From the NCBI RefSeq assembly GCF_024436375.1, contig NZ_JAFMZM010000001.1, positions 434,001 to 498,000 of the forward strand: DNA of 64,000 nucleotides, given 5' to 3'. Each line of letters opens with the position of its first letter. The first letter of the stretch is position 1. The notes beneath the pieces are model-generated. The model saw only the letters and a program-made list of their open reading frames with translations. It had not been told where the DNA came from and searched no databases. The translations under genes and the position numbers were made by a program. Shown one piece after another: positions 48,269 through 57,344 of the stretch. Origin of the DNA: Nocardioides astragali. Lineage in GTDB: Bacteria; Actinomycetota; Actinomycetes; Propionibacteriales; Nocardioidaceae.

Positions 48269-49380
48269 TGCGAGTCCTGGTCACCGGCGGCGCCGGGTTC
48301 ATCGGGTCGCACACCTGCGACCGCCTCGCGCGTCTGGGGCACGAGGTCACGGTGCTGGATGCGTTGACTGCTCCGGTGCACCGCGACGGGCGGCCCTCCT
48401 ACCTCACCCCGGGGGTCGAGCTGGTGGTGGGCGACGTGCGAGACCGCGACGCCCTGGCACCCCTGCTCCGCCGCACCGATGCGGTGTTCCATCTGGCCGC
48501 CTACCAGGACTACCTCACCGACTTCTCGCGGTTCACCGCAGTCAACGTCGTCTCGACGGCTCTCATCTACGAGATCGCGGTCGCGGAGGGTATCGATCTC
48601 CAGCGTGTGGTCGTGGCGTCCTCCCAGTCGGCCATGGGTGAGGGGTTGTACGTGTGCGAACGGGACGGCGAGCAGACACCCGACATGCGCTCGGAGGCAG
48701 CGCTTGCTCAGGGCAGCTGGGAGCTGTGCTGTCCGGAGTGCGGTGGGGCGCTGGAGATGCAGCGCACGCCGGAGCGCGTCTCCAACCCGCAGAACGCGTA
48801 CGGGATGTCGAAGTACGGCCAGGAGATGGTGGCCCTGAACCTGGGGCGGCGCTACAACGTGCCCACCGTTGCCCTGCGCTACAGCATCGTCCAGGGGCCG
48901 CGACAGTCCGTCTACAACGCCTACTCGGGGGCGTGCCGCATCTTCTGCCTCCACTACCTGCTCGGCAGCGCTCCGGTGCTCTACGAGGACGGCCTGGCGA
49001 TCAGGGACTACGTCAACATCCACGACGTCGTCGACGCGAACGTGCGCGTTCTGACCGATGTACGGGCGATCGGGAGGGTCTTCAACGTCGGTGGTGGGAC
49101 CCCCTACACGACGGCCGAGTTCGCCGACGTGGTGCGCCGGCAGTACCGCTCGGACCTAGCCCCCCGGGTCAGCGGCGAGTACCGGTTCGGTGACACCCGG
49201 CACATCTTCTCGGCGATCGACGAGCTGACCGGCCTCGACTGGACGCCGAGGCGCACACCGGCGAACTCCGTAGCCGAGTACGCCGCGTGGCTGGAGGACC
49301 TGCCGGAGCTCGATCGGGTGCTGTCCGAGGCGGACAACCGGATGCGGGCCCTCGGAGTCGTGCGCAAGGTGCTGTCGTGA
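48268..49380 (+). CDS. NAD-dependent epimerase/dehydratase with Cys-rich insertion
   Basis: 370-residue extended SDR. GGAGFIG (7-13) binds NAD; Y178 and K182 of YGMSK and S119 form the catalytic triad. An insertion at about 130-168 carries C130, C154, C155 and C158 (ELCCPECGG), a possible zinc knuckle not seen in ordinary sugar SDRs. Position between a GT4 and hddC points to a 4,6-dehydratase or epimerase acting on the GDP-heptose, but the Glu/Asp pair that marks 4,6-dehydratases is not clear to me. GTGA overlap with hddC. Confidence 0.88.
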   Translation: MRVLVTGGAGFIGSHTCDRLARLGHEVTVLDALTAPVHRDGRPSYLTPGVELVVGDVRDRDALAPLLRRTDAVFHLAAYQDYLTDFSRFTAVNVVSTALIYEIAVAEGIDLQRVVVASSQSAMGEGLYVCERDGEQTPDMRSEAALAQGSWELCCPECGGALEMQRTPERVSNPQNAYGMSKYGQEMVALNLGRRYNVPTVALRYSIVQGPRQSVYNAYSGACRIFCLHYLLGSAPVLYEDGLAIRDYVNIHDVVDANVRVLTDVRAIGRVFNVGGGTPYTTAEFADVVRRQYRSDLAPRVSGEYRFGDTRHIFSAIDELTGLDWTPRRTPANSVAEYAAWLEDLPELDRVLSEADNRMRALGVVRKVLS

Positions 49381-50078
49381 AGGCCGTGGTCCTGGCCGCC
49401 GGCGTGGGGAGCCGCTTGAGGCCGATGACCGACCACCTCCCCAAGTGCCTGGTCCCCGTCCAGGGTCGGGCACTGCTCGACCTCTGGCTCGACTCGCTCG
49501 CTACAGCAGGTGTGGACGAGGTCCTGGTCAATCTCCACCACTTGCCTGACCTGGTGCTCGAGCACCTCGGGAGGAGAGTCGGACCACCGGCGGTCGTGAC
49601 GGCGTACGAGCCCCGGCTGCTGGGCAGTGCTGGCACGTTGCGCGCCAACAGCGACTTCTTTGCTGGCGAGGACCTGTTCCTCGCGGTCAACGGCGACAAC
49701 CTCACCGACTTCGATCCGGCGCTGCTGGCGGACGCCCAACGGGCGTCCGGTGGATTGGCCACCCTGGGTGTGTTCCGGACGCCGCGTCCCGAAGCCTGCG
49801 GCATCGTCGAGGCCCGTGACGGGCTGGTCGTCGGGTTCGAGGAGAAGCCGGCGGTGCCTCGCTCCGACCTGGCCAACGCCGGGCTCTACGCGTTCAGTCC
49901 CGAGATCGTCGGGCTGGTGCGGGACGATGTGCCTCAGGACATCGGCTTCCACCTGCTGCCCCAGCTCGTGGGACGCGCGAGGGTCCTCGACATCGGCGAC
50001 GCCTTCTTCCTCGACATCGGCACGCCCGAGGCCTATGCCGTGGCCGAGCGTGAATGGGGCGGGGTGGGGTGCTCATGA
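49377..50078 (+). CDS. hddC: D-glycero-alpha-D-manno-heptose-1-P guanylyltransferase (HddC-like)
   Basis: 233-residue nucleotidyltransferase: KAVVLAAGVGSRLRPMT is the signature loop, followed by PKCLVPVQGRALL, the metal Asp in VNGDNLTDFD, and FEEKPAVPRS. Length and short form match HddC, which joins GTP and heptose-1-phosphate to GDP-heptose. Other sugar-1-phosphate substrates would fit the motif equally; the call leans on the adjoining heptose kinase and GmhB-GmhA fusion. Starts at GTG 49377 in the stop of the SDR gene and overlaps hddA by 4 bp. Confidence 0.82.
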   Translation: MKAVVLAAGVGSRLRPMTDHLPKCLVPVQGRALLDLWLDSLATAGVDEVLVNLHHLPDLVLEHLGRRVGPPAVVTAYEPRLLGSAGTLRANSDFFAGEDLFLAVNGDNLTDFDPALLADAQRASGGLATLGVFRTPRPEACGIVEARDGLVVGFEEKPAVPRSDLANAGLYAFSPEIVGLVRDDVPQDIGFHLLPQLVGRARVLDIGDAFFLDIGTPEAYAVAEREWGGVGCS

Positions 50079-51064
50079 TCATCACCCAGACACCACTGCG
50101 ACTGGGCCTGGTCGGCGGAGGCACTGATCTGCCCGCCTACTACCGCGAGCACGGTGGTCGGGTGCTCAACACAGCCATCGACAAGTATGTCTACGTCATC
50201 GTCAAGCAGCGCTTCGACGACGACATCTACATCAACTACTCGCAGAAGGAGATCGTCACCCGCGTCGAGGACATCCAGCACGACCTGGTGCGTGAGGCCA
50301 TGCACATGACCGGTGTCCGCAGCGGCGTGGAGATCACGACGTTGGCCGACATCCCCTCCGCCGGATCGGGACTCGGGTCGTCCTCGGCCGTCACGGTGGG
50401 CCTCCTGCATGCACTGTTCACCTACCAGGGCCATCAGGTCACCGCCGCGGAGCTGGCAGATCGGGCGTGCACGATCGAGCTGGACCGGTGCGGCAAGCCC
50501 ATCGGGAAGCAGGACCAGTACGCCGCGGCGTACGGAGGCGTGTGCGACATGCGCTTCGGCCCCGGCGACAACGTGACGGTGGACCGCATCCGGCTGGAGC
50601 CGCGCGAGCACCACCGGCTGCAGGACGAGCTCCTGCTCTTCTACACAGGGGTCACCCGCAGTGCCGACACGATCCTCAAGGAGCAGACGGCCAACGTGGG
50701 CGACCGACTGCAGCAGCTCCACCGACTGCGTGACCTCGCCGGAGAGGCCGCCGGCGGACTGCGCACTGGCGACCACGGCTCCCTGGGGCGGGCGTTGGCC
50801 GAGAGCTGGATCGCCAAGCGAGAGCTGGCCTCGGGGGTGTCCAACGAGCTCCTTGACGACTACGTCGAGCGGGCGCTGAAGGCGGGAGCGACCGGCGCTA
50901 AGGTCGCGGGTGCCGGCGGGGGCGGATTCGTGCTCGTCACCTGCCCGGTCGAGCACCACTCGGCCGTGCGCGACGAGATGGCGCCCATGAAGGAGCTGCC
51001 GGTCAAGATCGAGCCGAGTGGCTCACGCGTCATCTTCAACGTCCATCGCGACATCTGGGGTTGA
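50075..51064 (+). CDS. hddA: D-glycero-alpha-D-manno-heptose-7-P kinase (HddA, GHMP family)
   Basis: 329 residues, GHMP kinase. The N-terminus TQTPLRLGLVGGGTDLPAYY is the hallmark of HddA and related sugar kinases; the ATP loop is PSAGSGLGSSSA (94-105), and the third motif AKVAGAGGGGFVLV is intact. Phosphorylates C1 of heptose-7-phosphate. With GmhA, GmhB and HddC all four steps from sedoheptulose-7-phosphate to GDP-D-glycero-alpha-D-manno-heptose are encoded within 5 kb. ATG 50075, ATGA overlap. Ends 4 bp before the convergent pyruvyltransferase. Confidence 0.92.
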   Translation: MIITQTPLRLGLVGGGTDLPAYYREHGGRVLNTAIDKYVYVIVKQRFDDDIYINYSQKEIVTRVEDIQHDLVREAMHMTGVRSGVEITTLADIPSAGSGLGSSSAVTVGLLHALFTYQGHQVTAAELADRACTIELDRCGKPIGKQDQYAAAYGGVCDMRFGPGDNVTVDRIRLEPREHHRLQDELLLFYTGVTRSADTILKEQTANVGDRLQQLHRLRDLAGEAAGGLRTGDHGSLGRALAESWIAKRELASGVSNELLDDYVERALKAGATGAKVAGAGGGGFVLVTCPVEHHSAVRDEMAPMKELPVKIEPSGSRVIFNVHRDIWG

Positions 51065-51068
51065 GGAG

Positions 51069-52328
51069 TCACGGCCCGTCCCCATCTGCGACGGCTCGTG
51101 GGGGCGCTGCGGATCGCAGGAACGATGACAGGGCTTCGAACTGTGGGCCGAGTGCTCGTTCCTGCTGCTCATTGTGCCCCGCGAGCATTTGCGCCACCTC
51201 GTCGTGCTGCGCGTCGAGTCGGCGGACCTGGTCGATCACCTCGTCGACGTCGAAGTCGGCAGCGTGGTGGCAGTAGTCACCCAGCCCCACGCTCTCCATC
51301 AGGATGTCCGACTTCCGGGCATAGCCGATGGCCACGGTGGGCACGCACGTCCGAAGTGCCGCTTGCACGCTGTGGTACCTGGTGGCGACGACGAGGCCGA
51401 CGTCGACCAGCATCGACATGACGTCGTCCATCGAGGCGCACCGGTGAGTGGTGAGGACGCTTGGTGAGGGCCGCTGTCGCATCCTGGCGGCGATCAGCTC
51501 GACGATCGCCCAGTCTTCGACGTCCCCGCCGAAGAGGCGCACCTGCCAGTCGTCGTCCAGCAGCCCGGCCACCAGGTGACTGATGCCGGCGACGTAACGG
51601 TCATGCATCTCCTGCGCCCGGGGACGGTCCTCCTCAGCCCCCCGGAAGTTCATGACACCGATGGCGATCGACCGCGGGTGCGGTTGCCGTCGCGCGGGAG
51701 TCGGCAGGGCGAAGGCAAGATCGGGGTACACGCTATCGGTGCGAGCGACCTCGACACCCATCGCAAGCATGGCGTCCCTGGACAGCTCGTCGCGATACGA
51801 CCGAAAGTGCACGAGACGCGCTGTGCTTGTGATCAGCCATCGTGTCATTCCGGGTGAGATCACGTCCGCCCCCACTGCGACCAGCCCGACCCGCGCGCCG
51901 GTGAGGCGTCCCGCCACGGCCAGGCACCACAGGCTCAGCGGCAGCCCCCACGGCCTCGACGGTGTAGTCGTCTCAAGTACTCCCATTCCGGGCACGAGGA
52001 CCGCGTCATGGCCACGGACCCATGTGAGGGTGCGGAGCGGGTCGAGAAGGCGGCCGATGGCCTTGAGTGCCGGAGCCGGTACGGCCGAGAACCGCGCGGC
52101 ATTCGCCTCGTACCACTGCAGGCTCGTCGCCGGCGCACCATACCTGGACTGGAGGACCCCCGGTCCCATGGCGAAGAAGTCCACCTCCGTGTCGGGGTAC
52201 CGCTGCCGCAGGAAGGAGACCAACACCGCCAGCGACCCGTCGTTGCCCAGGTTCCCCGATCCCAGGATCCCGAAGAACCCCACCCGCACAGGTCCGGGGT
52301 CTCCAGGTCGGCGGACCGCGCGCGTCAC
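51069..52328 (-). CDS. Polysaccharide pyruvyl transferase family protein
   Basis: 419 residues of the WcaK/CsaB family, which puts pyruvate ketals on sugars using phosphoenolpyruvate. Visible: RVGFFGILGSGNLGNDGSLAVL at the start, VLVPGMGVLE, SYRDELSRDAMLAMGVEV, PDLAFALPT, and the C-terminal TRYHSVQAAL with the His usual in the active site. GTG 52328 is chosen because it overlaps the GT2 stop (GTGA); ATG 52379 would overlap by 55 bp. Last gene of a three-gene minus-strand unit. Confidence 0.88.
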   Translation of the reverse strand: MTRAVRRPGDPGPVRVGFFGILGSGNLGNDGSLAVLVSFLRQRYPDTEVDFFAMGPGVLQSRYGAPATSLQWYEANAARFSAVPAPALKAIGRLLDPLRTLTWVRGHDAVLVPGMGVLETTTPSRPWGLPLSLWCLAVAGRLTGARVGLVAVGADVISPGMTRWLITSTARLVHFRSYRDELSRDAMLAMGVEVARTDSVYPDLAFALPTPARRQPHPRSIAIGVMNFRGAEEDRPRAQEMHDRYVAGISHLVAGLLDDDWQVRLFGGDVEDWAIVELIAARMRQRPSPSVLTTHRCASMDDVMSMLVDVGLVVATRYHSVQAALRTCVPTVAIGYARKSDILMESVGLGDYCHHAADFDVDEVIDQVRRLDAQHDEVAQMLAGHNEQQERALGPQFEALSSFLRSAAPPRAVADGDGP

Positions 52329-53254
52329 GCGGCGCGGTCCGGTGGTGGCGCCGCGACAACCGACGACGGCATCTTCCATTCGCGCCTGCCACCGGCACTG
52401 GCAGCGCGCAAGGCGCTGGCGACACCCCGAGCCGCCAGCCACTCGAGCACGGCCCGGTAGCACGCGGCACGATCTGCCACAGACAGCGGCGCACGGTGGA
52501 TCGCGCGGACGTAGGCAGCCACGTACTCGCCGAACAGGTGAAAGGTCGACTGTCCGGCCCGATCCGGGTCGAGCCGGCTGCACAGGGCCTGCACCGTCGG
52601 GCTGCGGTCACCCCGGTCAGGATGGTCCCGCCGGTAGTAGAGGAGCTCGGGCACCTGCAGGAAGCGTCCGTGCAGAGAGAGCTCCGCCACGTACGGCCGC
52701 CCCGGGTTGTAGAAGCTGCCGAGGGGACGTACCCGGCGGAGAACGTCCGTTCGGACGACGCCGTACTCGTCGTCGCCACCTTCCGTGAACAGCAGGCTCC
52801 TGAATCGGGTGGACGCTGATGGAGAGCTCGTCGGCATGGTGTAGTCGTATCGAGCGATGATTGCTCCCTCGGCGTCGATGTAGGCCATGTCGGCATGACA
52901 GAGGACCGCGTCCGAATGCTCGTCGAGCATCTTGACGCAGCGCTCGAGCAGCCGGCGCCCATAGAGGTCGTCATGGGCGGCAAGCTTGAACAGCTCGCCG
53001 CGAGCCAGCTCGACGACGAGGTTCTGGTTGGGTGTGCCGCCCGTGTTGCGCGCCTGGCGGACGTACCGGATGCGGTCGTCCTGGGAGGCGTACATCCGAC
53101 AGATGCTCTCCGTCGCATCGGTCGAGGCGTTGTCGGAGATGATCAGCTCGAAGTCGGTGAAGGTCTGGCTCAGCAGCGCGTCGAGCGCCTTCACCAGGTA
53201 GTTCTCACCGTTGTAGACCGGCAACCCGATGCTGACTCGGGGTGATCCCGTCAT
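52325..53254 (-). CDS. Family 2 glycosyltransferase
   Basis: 309 residues. GT-A fold with VSIGLPVYNGENYL, the DNASTDATESI segment and the DxD-like AAHDDLY motif; the C-terminal third is variable and Arg-rich. Adds a sugar to the lipid-linked unit. ATG 53254 with AGGGGG upstream. The 136 bp before it hold a 9-bp inverted repeat (CGTCTTGAG at 53272-53280 and its complement at 53338-53346) that could be a regulator site or hairpin. Confidence 0.9.
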   Translation of the reverse strand: MTGSPRVSIGLPVYNGENYLVKALDALLSQTFTDFELIISDNASTDATESICRMYASQDDRIRYVRQARNTGGTPNQNLVVELARGELFKLAAHDDLYGRRLLERCVKMLDEHSDAVLCHADMAYIDAEGAIIARYDYTMPTSSPSASTRFRSLLFTEGGDDEYGVVRTDVLRRVRPLGSFYNPGRPYVAELSLHGRFLQVPELLYYRRDHPDRGDRSPTVQALCSRLDPDRAGQSTFHLFGEYVAAYVRAIHRAPLSVADRAACYRAVLEWLAARGVASALRAASAGGRREWKMPSSVVAAPPPDRAA

Positions 53255-53390
53255 TCTCGTGCCCCCTGCACCGTCTTGAGCCGACGGTCGCCGTGGCTCA
53301 CCTCGACACCCAGTCAGCCATCGTCGGGCGAGCTGGACTCAAGACGTGTCCGAACAGCCCGAACTTTGGGTAGGAGTGCTGCCGATGCGG

Positions 53391-54995
53391 TCAGCGCAAG
53401 GTGCTTCCCTTGTCCTGCCGGAAGGGCGCCCCTCGCCAGGTCCGCCAGTCCACCGCGTTGCCCATGTCGTGCACGATGAAGCGCCACGGTCCCTCGTACC
53501 GATTGTCGGCCCACGTGTTGTCCTGCTCGAACGTGATGTTGTCCTCCACCACCTCTCCCTGGTACGGCGACCACTCCGGCGAACTGCCGACATTGGAGAA
53601 CAGGCCCATCCAGCCGCAGCCGGCGGACGGCACGCACTCGGCGCCGAGCCTTGACGGGTGGAAGCGGAAGACATTGTCACGCACCCGCAGGTGCTGCGTC
53701 TTCCAGCGGCAGTCGTCGACGTAGGGGGCCGTGCCGATCAGGTTGGGGTTGCTGCATGCCTGCTCGGTGGCCACGTCGGGATTGACCAGGGTCGTGAATC
53801 CGGTGCTCGTGTTGGCAGGGGACCCGGCGAAACGGTCCGCGTTCTCCCACGCCATGATGCCTGACCAGTTGTCGACGAACCTGTTGTGCGCCACGGTGAG
53901 CGCCCGCGCGTACCTCGTCCCGGCACGTGGGTCACTGCCCGACTCCGACACGTACAGCGCGCTGAGCGGGAAGCAATCGCAGTCGGGGCCCTCTGCCAGG
54001 CCGTTGCGCACGAAGGTGTTGTGGACGATGCGCGCGTTGTAGCTCGTCTCGTAGATCATGCCCTCGGCGGCGTTGTGGGAGATATGGTTGCCCCGCACGA
54101 GGAACTCGGTGTTGTTCGTGTCTGCCCACAGTCCCACCCCGTGGTTGTGGTGGATCCAGTTGGCGAGCACGAGGGCCCCACGGGTGTCCCAGAACTTGCC
54201 GCCGCCCGTGCATCCACATCCAGGCTCACGCTGTTCCCAGTCGTCGGTGTTGTTGCCCATGACCTCGTTGCGCTTCAGCACCACGTCACGCACACCGTCG
54301 GGCTCGAATGCGCTGAACCCGTACTGCCCGTTGTGGGCGAGGCAGTTGTGAGCCACGACGTTGCCGTCGCCCAGGAACACGCCGGCGCCGTCGTTGTGCT
54401 GGATGGTGTTGCGCTTGATGCGCCAGCCGTCGCCTGAGTCGTGGTTGACGACGCCCTCGTTGCGGGGCGAAACGAAGTTCTCCACCGTGAGGTGCTTGAT
54501 GGTGACGTCGGCGCCGTCACCTCCGAAGGCGTAGCGGTTCACGTGACGGCCGTCGACCACCGCTCCCGGTGCGCCCACGAAGGACTGCCCGTCCTTGGGG
54601 CCGACCTGGTCGAACTCGTCGTCTCCGAGGCCGTGGCGGCCCGGCGCCAGCCAGAACGTCGTGCCAGGTCGCGATCCCTCCACCGCGGCCTGCAGGTCCT
54701 CGGAGGGGGTGATCCGCCGCGCACCGGGGGGAGGAGTCGCCGGGCCGCGGAGGCTCTTCGAGCCGCAGATGGCGGCAGGCCGCTTGGCCCGCGAGCTGGG
54801 GGAGGTGCTGATCGCCGGCCCATCCCTCGACGTGTCCGCCGCCGGGCCGCTGGAGGTGTAGTCCGACGCCGGTCGGGGCGAGACCCGGGCAGCATCGACG
54901 CCCGGTCTCATCAGGAGAACCACGAGGAGTGCGGCGAACGCACCCACCACACACGCGGTTGCAACCAGCGGCTCAAAGCGCGAACAGTGTGCCAC
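53391..54995 (-). CDS. Exported right-handed beta-helix protein
   Basis: 534 residues. A signal anchor (ACVVGAFAALLVVLLMRPG, residues about 15-33) is followed by a Ser/Pro linker to about 90 and then pectate-lyase-like repeats rich in Asn, Asp and Gly (RIKRNTIQHNDGAGVFLGDG, LVRGNHISHNAAEGMIYET, LTVAHNRFVDNWSGIMAWEN), the parallel beta-helix of polysaccharide lyases and C5 epimerases. Four CxC or paired Cys sites may form disulfides. It probably cuts or epimerises the exported polymer at the cell surface. GTG 54995 has AAGGAG 9 nt upstream and overlaps a 6-bp dyad (54984-54998). Confidence 0.85.
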   Translation of the reverse strand: MAHCSRFEPLVATACVVGAFAALLVVLLMRPGVDAARVSPRPASDYTSSGPAADTSRDGPAISTSPSSRAKRPAAICGSKSLRGPATPPPGARRITPSEDLQAAVEGSRPGTTFWLAPGRHGLGDDEFDQVGPKDGQSFVGAPGAVVDGRHVNRYAFGGDGADVTIKHLTVENFVSPRNEGVVNHDSGDGWRIKRNTIQHNDGAGVFLGDGNVVAHNCLAHNGQYGFSAFEPDGVRDVVLKRNEVMGNNTDDWEQREPGCGCTGGGKFWDTRGALVLANWIHHNHGVGLWADTNNTEFLVRGNHISHNAAEGMIYETSYNARIVHNTFVRNGLAEGPDCDCFPLSALYVSESGSDPRAGTRYARALTVAHNRFVDNWSGIMAWENADRFAGSPANTSTGFTTLVNPDVATEQACSNPNLIGTAPYVDDCRWKTQHLRVRDNVFRFHPSRLGAECVPSAGCGWMGLFSNVGSSPEWSPYQGEVVEDNITFEQDNTWADNRYEGPWRFIVHDMGNAVDWRTWRGAPFRQDKGSTLR

Positions 54996-55300
54996 TGTGC
55001 CCCGCTCCTTGCTGGTGGAGGACAACACCGACCGCGACCATCGTCCAGGCTAAGCACCGCGACTGCCATGGGTAAAGGTGCACGGCCCCGCCTCCGTCCT
55101 CCCAGCTGACGATTTCCCCCACATAGGGGACCCCGGACCCCCACCGAGGCCGGAGGGGGCATCGCTTCGGAGCGTCCGCCGCCCGGGGCGCCGGCGAGGC
55201 CGAGATGACGGACGTCCTCGAAATTGGGGAGAGGTGCCGGAAATGTAGCCCGGTGCTCGCACGCGTGGGGATGATCGTTGTGTCCGACGGAGGGGGATGC
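54996..55300. other. Divergent intergenic region, beta-helix gene / PIG-L gene
   Basis: 305 bp with no gene I accept, though the frame of the PIG-L gene stays open from 55205. It contains an ACAGTG-TGC-CACTGT dyad at 54984-54998 reaching over the beta-helix start, and a TCCCC-CACATA-GGGGA repeat near 55115. No firm -10/-35 pair in either direction. Confidence 0.5.
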
Positions 55301-55972
55301 ATGATCCGCTTGGCACTGGGAGGACGACCTCTCGAGGTGCTGTGCTTGGGGGCACACCCTGATGACATCGAGATCGGCTGCGGGGGTGCGCTCCTGCGGC
55401 TGGCTGAGCGGACCCGGCTGAGCCTGCACGGCTTGGTCCTGACAGGTGACGGCCGTCGCGCTGACGAGGCGATGCTGTCGCTGCCGGCGTTCGTCCCCTC
55501 GGCGAAGGTGGAGGTGGCCGGCCTGCTGGACGGCCGTCTGCCTGCCCAGTGGGGACAGGCCAAGGAGGTTCTGGAGGACGTCGCCGGTCGCTGCGCCCCA
55601 GACCTCGTTTTCGCGCCGCGCGTCGACGACGCGCACCAGGACCATCGGGTGGTGGGCTCGTTGGCCAGCACGGCGTGGCGCGACTCTTTGATCCTGCACT
55701 ACGAGATCCCCAAGTGGGATGGGGACATGAGGTCGCCCTCCCACTACGTCGCGCTCGAGGAGGAGCAGGCGCGTCGCAAGGTGGAGCTGCTGCGCGCGTG
55801 TTTCGGGTCGCAGGTCTCCAGGGACTGGTGGGACGACGAGCTGTTCATGGGCCTGATGCGTATCCGTGGCGTGGAGTGCCGCGCGAGCTACGCCGAGGGT
55901 TTCTATACGAGCAAAGTGCTGCTGGACCTGTCCGAGAAGGGGGCCGAGGATGCGGAGTCCTGCATCGACTGA
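55301..55972 (+). CDS. PIG-L (LmbE) family deacetylase
   Basis: 223 residues. The zinc motif AHPDD (18-22) and the later DAHQDH segment define the LmbE/PIG-L fold, whose members remove N-acetyl groups from sugars (MshB, BshB, GlcNAc-PI deacetylase). Substrate unknown here. ATG 55301 has a GGAGG 8 nt upstream; earlier in-frame starts lack one. The next gene begins 23 bp before its stop, so the two are tightly coupled, first members of a four-gene cassette. Confidence 0.9.
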   Translation: MIRLALGGRPLEVLCLGAHPDDIEIGCGGALLRLAERTRLSLHGLVLTGDGRRADEAMLSLPAFVPSAKVEVAGLLDGRLPAQWGQAKEVLEDVAGRCAPDLVFAPRVDDAHQDHRVVGSLASTAWRDSLILHYEIPKWDGDMRSPSHYVALEEEQARRKVELLRACFGSQVSRDWWDDELFMGLMRIRGVECRASYAEGFYTSKVLLDLSEKGAEDAESCID

Positions 55973-57344
55973 CATACCAGCGCCCGTCGACCGGGGGTTC
56001 TCCCGCTCGACGGCTGCCCAGGCCAGGCTGCACGAGCTCGTGCCGGGCGGAGCCCACACCTACGCGCGGGGCGAGGACCAGTACCCGGAGGGGATGGCGC
56101 CGGTGATCGCCCGCGGCGAGGGAGCCAGGGTGTGGGACGTCGACGGCAACACCTTCGTGGAGTACGGCATGGGTCTGCGTTCGGTGACGCTGGGTCATGC
56201 CTACGGGCCGGTGACGGCTGCGGTCACCGAAGCCATCGCACGCGGCGTCAGCTTCTCCCGCCCCGGCGCGCTCGAGCTGGAGGCTGCTGAGACCTTCCTG
56301 CAGCAGGTCCCCGGGGCGGACATGGTGAAGTTCGCCAAGAACGGTTCGGACGTCACCAACGCCGCTGTCAAGCTCGCCCGTGCCGCAACGGGGCGCAAGC
56401 GGGTGGCCATCTGCCATAGCCAGCCCTTCTTCTCCACTGAGGACTGGTTCATCGGCACCACACAGATGGCGGCAGGCACCCTCGAGGAGGAGGCTCGGCT
56501 CACGCTCGGCTTCGACTACAACGATCTCGAGTCGGTCCGCTCCCTCGTCCGGCGTTTCCCGGACGAGATCGCCTGCTTCATCCTCGAGCCCGCCACGGCG
56601 CTGGCAGAGCCCGCACCCGGGTTCCTCGAGGGTTTGCGTCGGATGTCGGACGAGCACGGCATCGTCTTGATCTTCGACGAGATGATCACCGGGATGCGGT
56701 GGTCGCTGCACGGCGCCCAGCACGTGTACGGCGTACGACCGGACCTGTCGACATGGGGCAAGGCCCTCGGCAACGGGTTCCCCATCGCAGCCTTGGCCGG
56801 TCGGCGTGAGCTGATGGAGCTAGGGGGCCTGCGCACCGATCGTCCCCGGGTGTTCCTGCTGTCCACGACCCACGGTCCGGAGTCGTCGGGACTCGCCGCC
56901 TACCTGGCGGTGCACCGGGCCTACCGCAAACGCGACGTCGTGGCGGAGATGGAGCACAGCGGCAGCCTGTTGACGGCGTACCTCACCGAGGAGATCGCGG
57001 CCGCCGGGCTCCAGGACCAGGTCAAGGTGCTGGGACGTCCCTCCTGCCTGGTCTTCGTGACGTGCGACGCGGCGAGGCAGCCGTCCCAGGCCTATCGAAC
57101 ACTCTTCATGCAGGAGTTGCTGCGGCACGGAGTTCTGGGCCAGTCCTTCGTCATCTCAGCGGCTCACACCGCGACGGACATCGACTGCACGGTCAGTGCC
57201 GTGGCCCAAGCGTTGACCGTCTACGCGCGTGCCATCGAGGCCGGCAGCACTGAAGGACTGCTCTCCGGGCGTCCGGTTGCTCCGGCGCTGCGGGAGTACG
57301 CGGCGCCGCGCCAGGTTCGAACACAGGGGAGGTCGTTCACATGA
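55950..57344 (+). CDS. Class III aminotransferase, glutamate-1-semialdehyde aminomutase-like
   Basis: 464 residues of PLP fold type I. Schiff-base Lys271 in [16 protein letters not shown], the cofactor Asp243 in [10 protein letters not shown], and the [15 protein letters not shown] loop are all present. It resembles HemL but lies in a polysaccharide cassette, so it more likely transfers an amino group to a keto-sugar or similar compound. ATG 55950 follows GAAGGGGG. Overlaps the SDR gene by 4 bp. Confidence 0.9.
   Translation: MRSPASTDIPAPVDRGFSRSTAAQARLHELVPGGAHTYARGEDQYPEGMAPVIARGEGARVWDVDGNTFVEYGMGLRSVTLGHAYGPVTAAVTEAIARGVSFSRPGALELEAAETFLQQVPGADMVKFAKNGSDVTNAAVKLARAATGRKRVAICHSQPFFSTEDWFIGTTQMAAGTLEEEARLTLGFDYNDLESVRSLVRRFPDEIACFILEPATALAEPAPGFLEGLRRMSDEHGIVLIFDEMITGMRWSLHGAQHVYGVRPDLSTWGKALGNGFPIAALAGRRELMELGGLRTDRPRVFLLSTTHGPESSGLAAYLAVHRAYRKRDVVAEMEHSGSLLTAYLTEEIAAAGLQDQVKVLGRPSCLVFVTCDAARQPSQAYRTLFMQELLRHGVLGQSFVISAAHTATDIDCTVSAVAQALTVYARAIEAGSTEGLLSGRPVAPALREYAAPRQVRTQGRSFT

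Noticed and set aside
55205..55300. Upstream extension of the PIG-L deacetylase
   Set aside because: No ribosome binding site for earlier starts and no similarity before the MIRLALGG start; ATG 55301 has GGAGG at 8 nt.
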